Source of the DNA: Diphasiastrum complanatum
Taxonomy: Eukaryota > Streptophyta > Lycopodiopsida > Lycopodiales > Lycopodiaceae
Direction of reading: 5' to 3'
Assembly (NCBI GenBank): GCA_029204225.1
Contig: CM055096.1
Span: forward strand, 63,066,240 to 63,130,239
Length of the DNA: 64,000 nt
Made by a program: the position numbers and the translations under genes. How positions within the stretch are numbered: position 1 is the first letter of the stretch; every line of letters begins with the position of its first letter. The notes below the pieces were generated by a model. The model saw only the letters and a list, made by a program, of their open reading frames with translations. It ran no database searches and was not told the DNA's origin. Below, in pieces: positions 31,519 to 42,599 of the stretch.

Positions 31519-33680
31519 ATATGGATCTATTTTGAGCTGGTGAGAACTCACGACATAGCTCCTGCTTGAGTCTGGAGTTTTTTCAAAAACTATCCTACAC
31601 CAATGTGGTTGCTCATGCAATGTGGGTAGATTATCCAATTCTCTTCTCGCCTCGATCTTTGAGGTCTTGAATTTTATCACCCAACCACCCCTTGAGGACT
31701 CATGTGGATGTTGTTGTAAAATTTTTGGAATTTATTCCTCAATGGTGATTGGTCTCTGGAATAAAGGCCTGGTCGTTGATGTAGATGGACTTGCTTCTAT
31801 GGCCTGAGTTTCTGTGACGTCTTCAACATCTGTCCCTTGATCCAATCTTGTATCTACTGGTCCTTGATCCTACTGGGTTGGCGAGAACTAAGGCATCACT
31901 GGTACTTGAATATGGGGGCTTGCGTCTAGGACCTGAGAGGATGCTTTTTTGTAGTCCTTGATTATCGTCTTTGCCTTTACCAACTCAGTCGATGTTGTGC
32001 GTATGAATCTATCAAATCGGCCCTGGAATTTGACCAATGAGGTATAATAAGTCTCAACTATCTTGAACAAGGAGCTGATCTCCTCTGGTGAGACAGGATG
32101 ATCTGGTACTTGCGTTTGTATGTAGGTGCTCTCTCAAGGTTGGTTGCATCCAATTCACCTTGGAGCCTTTCATGATCAAGGGCTGTCATGTCCAGTTGCC
32201 CTTGAAGCAGCAAGACTTGTTGTTTAGCATTTTGAACGGATCTGTCGACTTGATCATGCACTATTGTTAGAGTGTTCTCGGGTGTGGCCACATATCCTTC
32301 CAAAGTTTTAGCTTATTGTTGAGCCTCTTTCATCTTTTCTTCTGACTTTGCTCCGTGGTGTTTGGTGACCTTTAACTCTCGATTCAGCTAGATGACTTTT
32401 TGGCTGATCAGAGTGTTTTTGAATCCCAACTCGGAGATGCGCTCCTCCATGGTAGTTTTCTCATCAATCATGGTCTGGATCACTCGCGCAAGGTTATTGA
32501 CTAAACCAAGTGTGTCACTAGAATCCACGGGTGTAGTAGTAGTAGCAAGAGGAGGAACAGTAATTCCAGGAGTCTGTCTAGTTTGGCCTTGACCTTTTTT
32601 CTTGTGTATCTTCTTCCTCAAAGTTATCGTCTCTTTCAAATTCTTCTGACACTATGGCATCGAACTGCTTTGGAGTTACAACCGCATGAACGATCCTTAT
32701 GGTATATGGTGCCTGATCTAGTACATCTTCTTGTTGATATGTCTGAAATGGGGAATCAAAATCATCAGAAGTATCATGGAACTATTCGAATCCTCTTCCA
32801 GGGGACTGGAGGTCAAATGGTGCAGGGCTCTAAGGCATCACAAAAAGTTCATATGCCCCTAGGGGATCGAAATCATCGAACATGTCATAAATTGCTGAGT
32901 TTTCGGTGATACAACTCGAGTTTGTGGGGGTGAGACAGCTTTGGCAACTGTGATTGGAATGGTTGATCTAATGGTCACAAAAGGCTCTTGTGAAGAATCG
33001 GTGGCTAGACAAGCATCAGTGGTTGGAGGAACAGGTAGTGCGGTGCGAGTGGCAGTGGGGTGTGGTAGCGCAGTTAACGATGGTTGCGACGACGAGACGC
33101 AAGAGGCGAGTCGGGAATAACAATCTCGCTACGTACTCATCGACGACTCTGTAAGCTGGATGCTTGGCGAGAGGACTCGGTTGGTGAAACTTCATAGGTG
33201 GCTAGCATTGTATACATCAGTGCTAGATCTCCTTCTTGCAGACCTTTTTTGTGTAAGCGGCGATCGTGCCATGCCTTGCGACGAGCTTTCTTTGTTGCTA
33301 ATGCATGTACTTTATCTGATTGTTCGATTTCTAAACGATTCATCTTGGCTCTTCGTTTAGCTTTCTTAGTAGGAATCATTCGAAGAGGTGATGACTTTCT
33401 AGAAGATGTGGTCTTCTTTGAAGGTGATGACTTTCTGGATGGTGATGTCTTGCGAGACCTCTGACTTGAAGAATCATCTTTGACCTTCTCTTTTTATTAT
33501 CCAACAAAGATGGTACATCCTTAGGATCTTCTCTTGATGATTTTTCACATTTCAAGACCATATTATAATGTTGCTTAGCTTGTTTCTTCGTCATTGGTCC
33601 TGCAGTCTTTCCTTCCTTCAATATAACTATTTTAGGCGGTTTTATTGTCGGTTCATCGAGAATCTCTCGAACTCAAAACC
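31519..33680 (-). pseudogene. Element E accessory ORF: basic, coiled-coil-rich protein
   Basis: Minus-strand frames in order from 33621: KEGKTAGPMTKKQAKQHYN, a Lys/Arg-rich segment (TKKAKRRAKMNRLEIEQSD, ATKKARRKAWHDRRLHKKG), TTMEERISELGFKNTLI, then a heptad-like coiled coil (DRSVQNAKQQVLLLQGQLD, ALDHERLQGELDATN), RFDRFIRTTSTELVKAK and SPSTSTTRPLFQ, ending near the gypsy-4 insertion. Several frameshifts and stops break it. It lies downstream of a protease and contains no RT, RNase H or integrase. A second copy is at 24737-25135. I do not recognise the family; it could be a structural or env-position protein of a Tat/Athila-like element. Confidence 0.6.
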
Positions 33681-34270
33681 TCATAGGATCCATGTAATTT
33701 AAAATTTGCTCATCTATAAGTTCGGCATTTTCATCGTAAGACAAAGCGTGATTGACATGAATGAGTTCATCTTCAATCGGATCTGGAATTGGATCGGTTG
33801 ATATCCATGCCACGTTCATCATATTTATTGAGAATGTGATCGACGTATCCAAAGTTCGATCAAGTAAAGGAATCTCACTCAATTTTGATTGATTATCGCG
33901 TTGACACATATAGCTTGTTGTACAATCCATTGTTGCAAGAGCTTGATTCCAATTGATAGTAGTTTGAGAGTTGTAATAAACTCCCAAAGTTTTTACTTGT
34001 CGATCACAGGTATGATCCGTTGTTGATGAATCATCATCCCCTTTTTGGACAACTGGCCTGATTGTCCAAGTGATTGGATCAACTTGTCTGATTGTCCACG
34101 TGATTGCACGTTCACCATTCTCGAAAGTAATATTTTTGGTGTCCCAATTATGAATTACTTGCAAAAACTCATAACCATGGACGTCCCAATAAGACATGAC
34201 AAACATTAGGTGCGTCAAGTAAGTCCATTACTACAAAAGTAATGACAAACTAAACTCCAGCAATTTCTAA
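33681..34270 (-). pseudogene. Element E protease-like region
   Basis: Around 34175-34235 the minus strand encodes DLLDAPNVCHVLLGRPWL; LLGRPWL is the conserved C-terminal motif of Ty3-type retropepsins. After a frameshift an open frame 34218-33673 continues with FLQVIHNWDTKNITFENG, typical of the segment after the protease, then an acidic linker (DPIPDPIEDELIHVNH). The active-site Asp motif is not visible upstream. Confidence 0.55.
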
Positions 34271-34459
34271 CATGTATATCGACTTTTTGGATGATCAACA
34301 CAGTGACCAAAAAAAAAATGACCTAGACACCCGTTTTCTCAAAAAGTTGACAATTGTTTGAAATTTTGTCAAAATGTTGAATGTCAAATTTATGAAAATT
34401 AATCAAAAATTAATAAATTTTCATTTTGTTATAATTTACAAATATGAATCAACATAAGC

Positions 34460-34513
<54 letters not shown>

Positions 34514-35195
34514 TTATTTTTATTTTATTTTTAATCTCAAAATTTCTCTTTATTGCAAAATTTTAAATGTGAACAATTTCTTGATTTATTTTTGTTATAA
34601 ATTAATTTCGATTTTCAAACTTTCAAACTTTACCTTTTGGAGAAACAGTTGAAAATATAAGTGATTTAAACAGTTTAAAAATTTTTAAATCAATTTATTT
34701 GTTGAATTTTTTTTAAATACACATTTAATTTATTTATGAGTAATTATGATGACTAAAGTATTAATAAATAAAATTAATTTTTGTATTGAAAAATGTGTAC
34801 AAGATACAACTAAAAAATTTGTTAAAAAATGTATCACTTAATATTATCAATCTTGCCCCTCATATTAGTACCACCATTTTCTTTTTTTGATTAGGGGCTT
34901 TAAAATTTGAGACTCTCTCAAAACAAAAGACTCGGATCAAATGGATACAAAGCATAATCTCAAATACAAGAAACTTCTCGTTTCAAACAAAAACAGACTT
35001 TCTTTATTCGCATTGCAGTAAGAAATGGCTGCAGTACTCTTTCAAGTGATACTCTAGTTACATCTCAGCACTAAGATAGCCATATTGGCCAAGGGCAACA
35101 CATCAGGACGGTTGTGAATTTTCATGCTTTAACCTAAGCACTAAGCCCTACTAACAAAGAAAAACCGAGCTTACAAAGTAGAAACATGAACTGCC
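34271..35195. other. AT-rich spacer with (TA)n microsatellite
   Basis: Very AT-rich, with (TA)n at 34463-34509 and repeated TTTTATTTTTATTTTATTTTT. No gene found. On the minus strand this would lie upstream of the element-E protease, where gag is expected, but no gag motif is visible. Confidence 0.6.
34463..34509. repeat. (TA)n microsatellite
   Basis: About 23 uninterrupted TA units. Confidence 0.97.
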
Positions 35196-35201
35196 CAATC
35201 A

Positions 35202-35554
35202 TTGAAGAAACGAAATGTTTCTAATTACAAAGCCTTGCTAGCTTTCAACCCTCAACCTGACGAAGACATTCGCGAACTCGAAGATCTGGAGACACGAAGC
35301 ACGAAAAATTTTGCGAACACGAAAGTCAAAGGAAACGAAGACGAACAGTTCGCGGACACGAAAGTCAAAGCAGACGAAGACGAACGGTTCGCGAACACGA
35401 AAGAGTCACGAACGAGAATCTTTTGCAGTCCAGTACGAGAGAAGGCAAACGACCAAAATGAAACCAACGACGGAAATGAAACCTTCTCCTGCCTCCATGC
35501 TCCAAAGAGTACCAGCAAGATCATATAAGTACCCAAAAATACAGATATTTGATC
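35202..35554 (+). pseudogene. Element D internal 3' part, copy 1
   Basis: The frame 35202-35528 (NVSNYKALLAFNPQPDEDIR, then ELEDLETRSTKNFANTKVKG) is the diverged counterpart of 36490-36840. The preceding gag half is absent, and the sequence runs directly into the LTR at 35555. Confidence 0.8.
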
Positions 35555-36192
35555 TGATGGTATGACGTCAGTAGATACATTTTAGGTCGTGGCTAATCTG
35601 TCACTCTTGTAATTCACTGATTAGTTGTAGATGCTTAATCACTCTAATCTCAGATTTACATAGAGCGACCATACTTACTAGATGATACTTGACATATAGG
35701 TCAACGGAATACAAATATAGTGTAAGGTAGTAGTCTGATGCTAGTAAGCAATCAAGATGAAATACAGACAACAAGTCCGCCTGCATGCGAGACGAGCGCT
35801 GTGATCAGGATCCATAGAGATCCGCTAGTAAAGCGAGACAATTACTCGTAAGAGAACCGTGTTTCTCTCACGCCAATGCACTGCGTGGATTTGCATGCAG
35901 TGCTTGAAGAAAGTAGAGGAAGTTTAATATAGATAATTTCTCTTGTTGTGTCTGATCTCGTATGCAAATGCTTCTATTGTTAATCGTGTGTCTGAGTTTT
36001 TCTTGTTCATTTTTTTGAATACTGCATTAATTTTATAAACATAGATCAGCAGAGCCTGACTACATTCTGGAGGATTGTAGGAGTGATTCAACTGGCAGTG
36101 TCCAGCGATCGCATCTGAACTCCATCCGAGTCGCAAGAGGATCGTGATTCCTTTGCGACTGCAAAATCCAAATCACGATACACGAAATCTCA
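35555..36192 (+). repeat. Element D LTR 1
   Basis: 638 bp from TGATGGTATGACGTCAG to ACACGAAATCTCA, matching 36852-37533. The primer site follows at 36197. Confidence 0.9.
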
Positions 36193-36196
36193 TTAG

Positions 36197-36209
36197 TGGT
36201 ATCAAAGCC
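36197..36209 (+). other. Primer binding site (element D)
   Basis: TGGTATCAAAGCC, a copia-type initiator tRNA-Met primer site, four bases after LTR 1. Confidence 0.88.
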
Positions 36210-36286
36210 AAGTTATCCTGTCATATTCTGACATAGCCAAGAAGCTAACAGAACAACCATCAACAAGGGAACAGACTCCAAGAAGC

Positions 36287-36849
36287 AATGGCTTTAATCA
36301 GCAACATATAGAGCAAGATCTGCACAATACTTGATTCCTCAGGATCTAACTTTCTAGCCTGGAAAGTTAAGACATCTTTGATACTCAAGGGTGAAACCCT
36401 GGGTGGATGGCACAAAAGAAATGCCTATGACAACAGGTAAGAAACTACGCGAATGGAGGGAGAAAAATGACAAGGCAGTAACATGCTTTGAGAGAGAGCT
36501 GAAGAAACGAAACGTTTCTAATTACAAAGCCTTGCTAGCTTTCAGCCCTCAGCCCGACGAAGACATTCGCGAACTCGAAGATCTGGAGACACGAAGCACG
36601 AAAAGTTTCGCGAACACGAAAGTCAAAGGAAATGAAGACGAACGGTTCGCGAACACGAAAGTCAAAGCAGACGAAGACGAACGGTTCGCGAACACGAAAG
36701 ATTCACGAACGAGAATCTTTTGCGGTCCAGTACGAGAGAAGACAAACGACCAAAACAAAACCAACGACGAAACGAAACCTTCTCCTGCTCTCCATGCTCC
36801 AAAGAGTACCAGCAAGATCATACAAGTACCCAAAAGTACAGATATCTGA
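36287..36849 (+). pseudogene. Element D Gag-like ORF
   Basis: A start at about 36287 gives MALISNI, then in frame SGSNFLAWKVKTSLILKGE, typical of a copia gag N-terminus. A frameshift near 36395 leads to the open frame 36391-36849 with KKLREWREKNDKAVTCFER, YKALLAFSPQPDEDIRELED and a short tandem peptide repeat (KVKGNEDERFANT / KVKADEDERFANT). No protease, integrase or RT follows before the LTR. A TAG interrupts the N-terminus. Confidence 0.75.
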
Positions 36850-36851
36850 TC

Positions 36852-37533
36852 TGATGGTATGACGTCAGCAGATACATTTTAGGTCGTGGCTAATCTGCCA
36901 CTCTTGTTATTCATTGATTAGTTGTAGATGCTTAATCACTCTAATCTCAGATTTACATAGAGCGACCATACAAGGATGATACTTGACATATAGATCAAGA
37001 GAATACACATATAGTGTAAGGTAGTAGTCTGATGCTAGTAAGCAATCAAGACGAAATACAAACAACAAATCCGCCTGTGTGCGAGACGAGCTCTGTGATC
37101 AGGATCCATAGAGATCCAACTGTCCGCTAGTAAAGCGAGACGATTACTCATGAGAGAACCGTGTTTCTCTCACGCCAACGCACTACGTGGATTTGCATGC
37201 AGTGCTTGAAGAAAACAGAGGAAGTTCAATATAGATAATTTCTCTTGTTGTGTCTGATCTCGTATGCAAATGCTTCTGTTGTTAATCGTGTGTCTTAGTT
37301 TTTCTTGTTCATTTTTTTTAATTCCGCACCTTGGTTGAAACTATGTTGAATACTGCATTAATTTAATAAACGTAGATCAGCAAAGCCTGACTACATTCTG
37401 GAGGATTGTAGGAGTGATTCAGCTGGTAGTGTCTAGCGATCGCATCTGAACTTCATCCGAGTCGCAAGAGGATCGTGGTTCCTCGCGAAAGCTTCGCGAC
37501 TGTGAAATCCAAATCGCGATACACGAAACCTCA
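36852..37533 (+). repeat. Element D LTR 2
   Basis: 682 bp, same ends as LTR 1, with small insertions (for example near 37320-37345). Confidence 0.9.
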
Positions 37534-37628
37534 TCAATCATTGAGCTTATGATTGTTAACAAAAGGATGCCTAGATCCTTGATTGAAGGTGGAGACGTCC
37601 AAGATTCTAAGAGGAAATTTACCAGAAA

Positions 37629-38290
37629 TCATGGTGCAGGCGCAAAATAGCGTCTATCCGAGGCTTGAATGGGGATGTCATTAGTGCTCATGTCTCGGCA
37701 TTTCATCAAACCCGTATCATCGAACTCCCAGAGCTCATTGTCGTGTGTCCGATACATGAGCGCTGAATATGTGGGGAACGCACATTTAAGCCATTATTTC
37801 AATTGAAGCCCTACCTCTGCTGGCTTCAATGAGACCAGAGCGCTGCTACAACATTCTGATTTTCAGAGCTTCTGATGAGCGCTAGTGGGATGTGCAACAT
37901 ACCTTCTGTCATGGATCACTGCCATGGTTGCAGTCGCCATAGCTGCCCACAACTGCAGGCTCTCCTCTTAGATAATGAGGAACTCATCAAAGGTTACTAT
38001 TATACTTTCAGCGCTGGCAGAAACGCATTTGAATGCATGTTCTAATCCGATTTTCATCTAATGTCTCTTATTTTCCTTAGTGTATTGAGTATGAATTCTA
38101 TTCTACTGTCCGTCGCTGAGATACCACTGTCCGCCATCTCCTGCTCCCATTTTCGAGTCAGGAAATCCTTGATTTGTTCTTCCTCGCCTGCCTTCACCTT
38201 TGCTCGCGCAGTCTCTTCGTTGAACGGTGGTCGTATTGTCGAACTCCGGGAGATATTGTTTCGCGAGCTCCTGCGAGGGCAAAAGGTTTT
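37629..38290 (-). pseudogene. DUF1348 (SnoaL/NTF2-like) gene, broken exons
   Basis: DUF1348 proteins are small single-domain NTF2-like proteins of unknown function in bacteria, fungi and plants. Two blocks fit. At 38260-38140, RPPFNEETARAKVKAG runs directly into EEQIKDFLTRKWEQEM, skipping ~35 family residues (the WN.RDP...WRNR segment), then a frame-shifted GQWYLSDG near 38125. At 37762-37629 a last exon encodes MYRTHDNELWEFDDTG, LMKCRDMSTNDIPIQASD and RRYFAPAP then TGA, preceded by a plausible TTCAG acceptor. The middle (KELW...RIAVRFEYEW) is not found. It is either a decayed host gene or a fragment carried by the surrounding retroelement, whose orientation it shares. Confidence 0.62.
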
Positions 38291-39416
38291 CACCTATGCT
38301 CAGCATAGGTGAATCTTGTTTTTCAAAAGTCACCTATGCTTAGCATAGGTTTTACAACAAAGAATCTTTAAATTACACTACAAAAAGATTTTTTATAAAC
38401 AAAAAGATTTTTATATGCCCACCATAGCAAAAAAACATTTTTTTGCTATGCTTGGCATAGCAAATGTTTTAGCAAATTCAAGTATCCAGGCAAGGGGATG
38501 CCCTTGAATAAACAAAGTGTAGGAATGGAAGTGGCATAGTCTCTCAAAAATCAATGTAAAATATTTTATAGAAGCATGTAGACCTTTTTATGAGTAATAG
38601 TCTTTAAAAAAACGACAAGATTTAAAGAATGCAAGTTTTTTAGAATAACTCAAAAACGATTTTTCGAGCATTGAAAAGGCCTTCAAGAGCATAATTACAT
38701 GATGTAAAGACTATTATTAAGGGATTCAAACATAAATTACGTCAAATTGTGAAGCTATAAACAACAAGTTATATTTAACGAGCTTGTTCAAACAAGGATA
38801 AGCATGATTAGATTTGGGCTCCATTTAGGTCATTTTTTAAGTTTTTCTCTAAGATGAGCCTAAGTATTGTTGTTGGGGTTTTTTATGGGGTTGTTGCTTT
38901 TGGGACTATATTCAAAGCTGAAAATCTCATCCATATCAACTCAAATCAAAGTCGAATAATAAATAATTGCGCACTATATTTTGAAGTCTTCCCAATGGTT
39001 GGTTTGACACTTTAAAAAAATTGATGCCTTTGATACTCCTTAGTGGTACATTTTATTATCTTGGAGTATTGACTTACTTTGTCAACAAAACCAACGAAGG
39101 CCCATATTGAGTCCTATGCTGAGCATAGGACTCAATATGGGCCTTCGTTCACAGCTTACACTTTGTTGACAACTTCATCGACAAAGTGGCCCTATGTTCA
39201 ACATTTTTGTGCTCATCACGAAAATGTTGAACATAGTTACGCTTTGTCAACAAAGTTGACAACAAAGGCGATGAAGGCCCATGGTCATTCTTATGCTAAG
39301 CATAACAAGAGAAACTATTGTTATGCTCAGCATAGCAAAAGAAACTTCCACATCTGTTCCTTCTATGCTCAACATAGCTAAAGTTTCTCTTGCTATGGTT
39401 AGCATAGCAAGAGAAA
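38290..39416. repeat. Cluster of palindromes with core CTATGCTNAGCATAG
   Basis: At least eight inverted repeats share this core: 38290-38312 (11-bp arms, perfect), 38332-38350, 38442-38464, 39093-39149 (28-bp perfect arms, 1-nt centre), 39192-39236 (16-bp arms, 13-nt loop, related core), 39291-39305, 39322-39334 and 39384-39416 (14-bp arms, 5-nt loop). Intervening sequence is AT-rich and non-coding. Function unknown. Confidence 0.9.
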
Positions 39417-41660
39417 TTATGTGAACGTTTTAGAAACTAAAAAATAAATAAATTCTTGAAATTCTAAGAAATTCAAATTTTGAAAATTAAAAAATCAAAA
39501 GATTTTAAAAATCAAAAAATTAAAAAATCAAAAAAATAAAAATTTAGAAAGTTCAAAATCAAAAAACAAAAAAATCAAAAAATTCAATTTTTAATAAACA
39601 AAAAATTTTAAATATTAAAATAATAAAATATCAAAAATCATAAAATCATAAAATCATAAAAAAAAATATTAAAACTTAAAATCTTTTAGAAATTTGATTT
39701 TTTCTTATAGATTTTCATAAAATAATAAAAAATAAAATAAAAATAAATGAATTTGAATATTTATTAAAGATTGAGATAAAAATATAATTCAAATTAAAAC
39801 ATAAGAGTATTTTGATAATTCACAACTAATGTGGAGTGTTTCACAAATAATTTTTTGTCAATTGAAAAAATGTGAAAAAAAAAAATGCAAAATGCAAAAG
39901 CTGCAAAAATAAAGTGGTGTGATGATTTGAATGAAATTCAAATTGGAATTCTTGTTGCACTAAAATAGAGAAGAACATCGATTTTGGATTGCCATAGTTC
40001 TTGAGTTCAATCAAGATAGTAATCAGACAAAAGTATTATGTGTCCATTGTTTCCGCACCACTTCAACACCAATTTTTTTGAGAATGTACGAATTTGAAAT
40101 GTTGCAAGCAGATCTGAAGGGCAAGAGAAAGTGATTGTCAAAAAATCAACCAAGTCGAAAATTTAAATTTACAATATGTAGATATTTTGACATTTAATTT
40201 TGAGTTAACAATGACCAATCATCTACGAAAGTCAATTATATTTAAGAAACAATCATCATTTTTAACTCGTCAACAATAAAGAATAATTGACTTACAAGGT
40301 TTCTTGTCAACATTGGATGCTAATTCTGAGGAAAATATGTCAATTGACTCTGATGAAAAAATGAGTCTTCAATTTCATCAACTGAAAGAGTGTTCAGAAT
40401 ATGTCAAGTTTTGAATTGAGAGGCATTAATGAAAATTCCTTAAAAAAATTTACTTTGGAAAAAATAATACATAAATATAATCTAAGCCGTTTTGTATTTT
40501 AATGGGATTTGGAGTTTCAAAAATCATGTGTTGTCTTAAAATGTTATTTCATTTGTAATTATGATGGTTTTATGAATTTATGCAAAAAAAAAAAAAAAAA
40601 AAAAAAACTTGAAGTGCTTTATTAAAAATATGCATTTTTTGACTTTTTTTTTTAAAGATAATTTAGGAAATCCCTAAAAGAAACCATGATTTTGGCCTAA
40701 AATTTGGACCACTAAAAACTACCAAAAAAAATTACTCTTTTTTAGGTCAAAGTCCCAAAACAAATGTCATCATGTTGATCTTGATAGATCTAACCTTCGC
40801 CTAACTCCAAAATGATAAAATGCTATATTTTGAATCCTCAGACAAGTCGTTGAAGGTTCTTGTGAAGGTTCAAGAGTAATACTGTTATTTTTGCAAAAAA
40901 GAGACTTTTTTGACAAAAATAGGTCAATATGACAACTGGCCTTGACTTAACATTTGCCCAAACTTACTAATTATCAAAAATAGTATGTTGGATTGTTGAC
41001 TCTGACTCTGGCAAAAGTTTCGGCAAAGGTTCTTCTCTTAGAACTGATTTTTTGTAAAAATGTGTTAAACTTTCCAGAAAAGGTTACCAACAACTAGATG
41101 AACAATCACTTTGGCATTCTATTTTTGGTATTAATCTTCGTCGACCTGACAGTAGATAGATTTGAATCACACCTATGTGTAGTAAATCGAACAAAGGTTC
41201 TTTTTCTGTTTCTTAGAGTTTTTGGTGATTTTATGATGTTTTTTTGTGGCTTTTGTTTTGTTTCTGGAAATCTGTTGGGAATTAATCTTCACCCTTCAAG
41301 ATCCTCTGTGTGAAGGCGATGTTGTCTGCAACTCAACGAAGGTTCTTTTTTAGAGAGCAAAAAGTTATCAAGTTTGATGACGAATTTGGTTTTTTTTTCA
41401 CCAAATTTGACAGAAATGAACGATTTTTGTTGTTTTCTCTGATTTCTTAGATCCAAATGGTCTTAAGAATTGTGATCTGTATAGATTTCTCTGCTCAATG
41501 ATCAAATTAGATTTCAAACCAGAAAATCCACTCAAATCAAGCAAGATATCTCTCAATTTAATCTTAAAATGTAGTTTTAACCCTACTATGCCAAAACAAG
41601 ATGCCTAAATACAGACTAACATCCATCCAAACATGTTGAAAACTAGAAAATTGGCGTAGC
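39417..41660. other. AT-rich non-coding region, probably element E leader
   Basis: 39420-39900 is mostly A-rich with repeated AAAAATCAAAAAAT. A pure A-run lies at about 40586-40608. 40600-41600 contains recurring words (AAGGTTCTT(T/G)T, TTTTTTGACAAAAAT). Short ORFs such as 41098-41313 look random. Minus-strand transcription from the LTR at 41683-42204 would run through here, so it may be an untranslated leader. Confidence 0.55.
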
Positions 41661-41678
41661 TCCCTGGCAACGGCACCA
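41661..41678 (-). other. Primer binding site, Athila/Tat type (element E)
   Basis: The minus strand reads TGGTGCCGTTGCCAGGGA four bases after the LTR end, matching the TGGCGCCGTTGCCGGGGA-type primer sites of Athila/Tat Ty3 elements with a few differences. Confidence 0.8.
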
Positions 41679-41682
41679 AAAT

Positions 41683-42204
41683 TGTAGTGGGCTATTTCCT
41701 ATCCTACCATCAACCCTAGATCCAAGCACCCAAGCATCAAGGAGATGAAGTTAGTTGTCACGCAGAGGTTTGTTCCCATGAGAGCGATAGCATATTTCAA
41801 TATCATGCATGTGCATAAGATTCACATCTAACACTAAGATCCATTAACACTAAGCATTAACACTACATTCACTAATCATAATCCACAACAATGATAGAAA
41901 CTTATTCTTCTCTCTCTCTGTTTCTCTCTCACAAAAAACATAAGAATGATCAATCCCAATAAGCATCAATTCCAACAAAAAGAAAATCTTGAAAATTGGT
42001 GGGAGCCTCTTTTTATTTACTAACTTGACTTTTAGGCCCTCGACATTACAAATCCCACAAAAAGGCCTAAAGTCCTTTTATTAACTTGTAACTAATCAAA
42101 TAACTTTGTGATCATCGGGTTGGACTTATACATGCAGGTTGCCAAATCCCTCTCACTTATTAACTAGGGTTAGGGTTGTCTCGAATTTCGCAAACCCTTC
42201 AACA
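41683..42204 (-). repeat. Element E 5' LTR
   Basis: 522 bp on the minus strand from TGTTGAAGGGTTTGCG to CCACTACA, followed by the primer site. Its first 217 bp match 27688-27904. It contains a CT-rich tract (41909-41935). Confidence 0.85.
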
Positions 42205-42599
42205 TTCACCCTCATACATATCTATGAAATATACAAGAGCTTCATCATATTCAAAGGATCATATAGTGGTTCTAACATTTCAAGTTTAAGAATTAATATA
42301 TTGGCTAGTTTTCAAGGTGGTTTGACTATCATTCCTCATTGTTCATTAGTCATTGGAACAATATGTGATATGTCGGTTGAGTTGACAAGTTGGACTCCTT
42401 GATATGTCAGCCAAATCGGCCTTTTCCGATATGTCGGCCTCCTCGATAAATTGGTCAAGTCCGATAAGTCGGGTTTCTTTCTCTTGTCTATCTTTTAAAT
42501 TAGTAATAGAATTGTGCGAAAATGCATGTAAATTTGTAGCGTTATGAATGGAACTAGGTTAACATGGGATTTAGGAGAGTAGAGAAGATAAATCCAACA
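42205..42599 (-). repeat. Copia A2 3' LTR (probable, partial)
   Basis: The PPT/LTR junction TGTTGGATTTATCTTC at 42599 equals that of A1 at 5599. The interval contains irregular repeats of GATATGTCGGC/GATAAGTCGG (42365-42470). The lower limit is set only by the neighbouring E LTR. Confidence 0.5.

Larger units (their letters stand above)
35200..37533 (+). mobile_element. Element D: tandem non-autonomous copia (internal-LTR-internal-LTR)
   Basis: A partial internal segment (35200-35554), an LTR (35555-36192), a complete short internal region (36193-36851) and a second LTR (36852-37533) follow one another. The internal segments match each other. The internal region is only ~660 bp and encodes only a gag-like ORF, so the element must use enzymes from elsewhere. 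The layout suggests recombination between two copies or tandem insertion. Confidence 0.85.

Noticed and set aside
32583-32909. Plus-strand 108-codon ORF
   Set aside because: Lies opposite the element E accessory ORF and shows no family resemblance.
38054-38312. Plus-strand ORF opposite the DUF1348 exon
   Set aside because: The minus-strand reading has clear family motifs; the plus-strand frame is its shadow.
41098-41313. 71-codon ORF with a hydrophobic stretch
   Set aside because: Low-complexity Phe/Leu-rich translation of AT-rich DNA, no family resemblance and no start or codon context.
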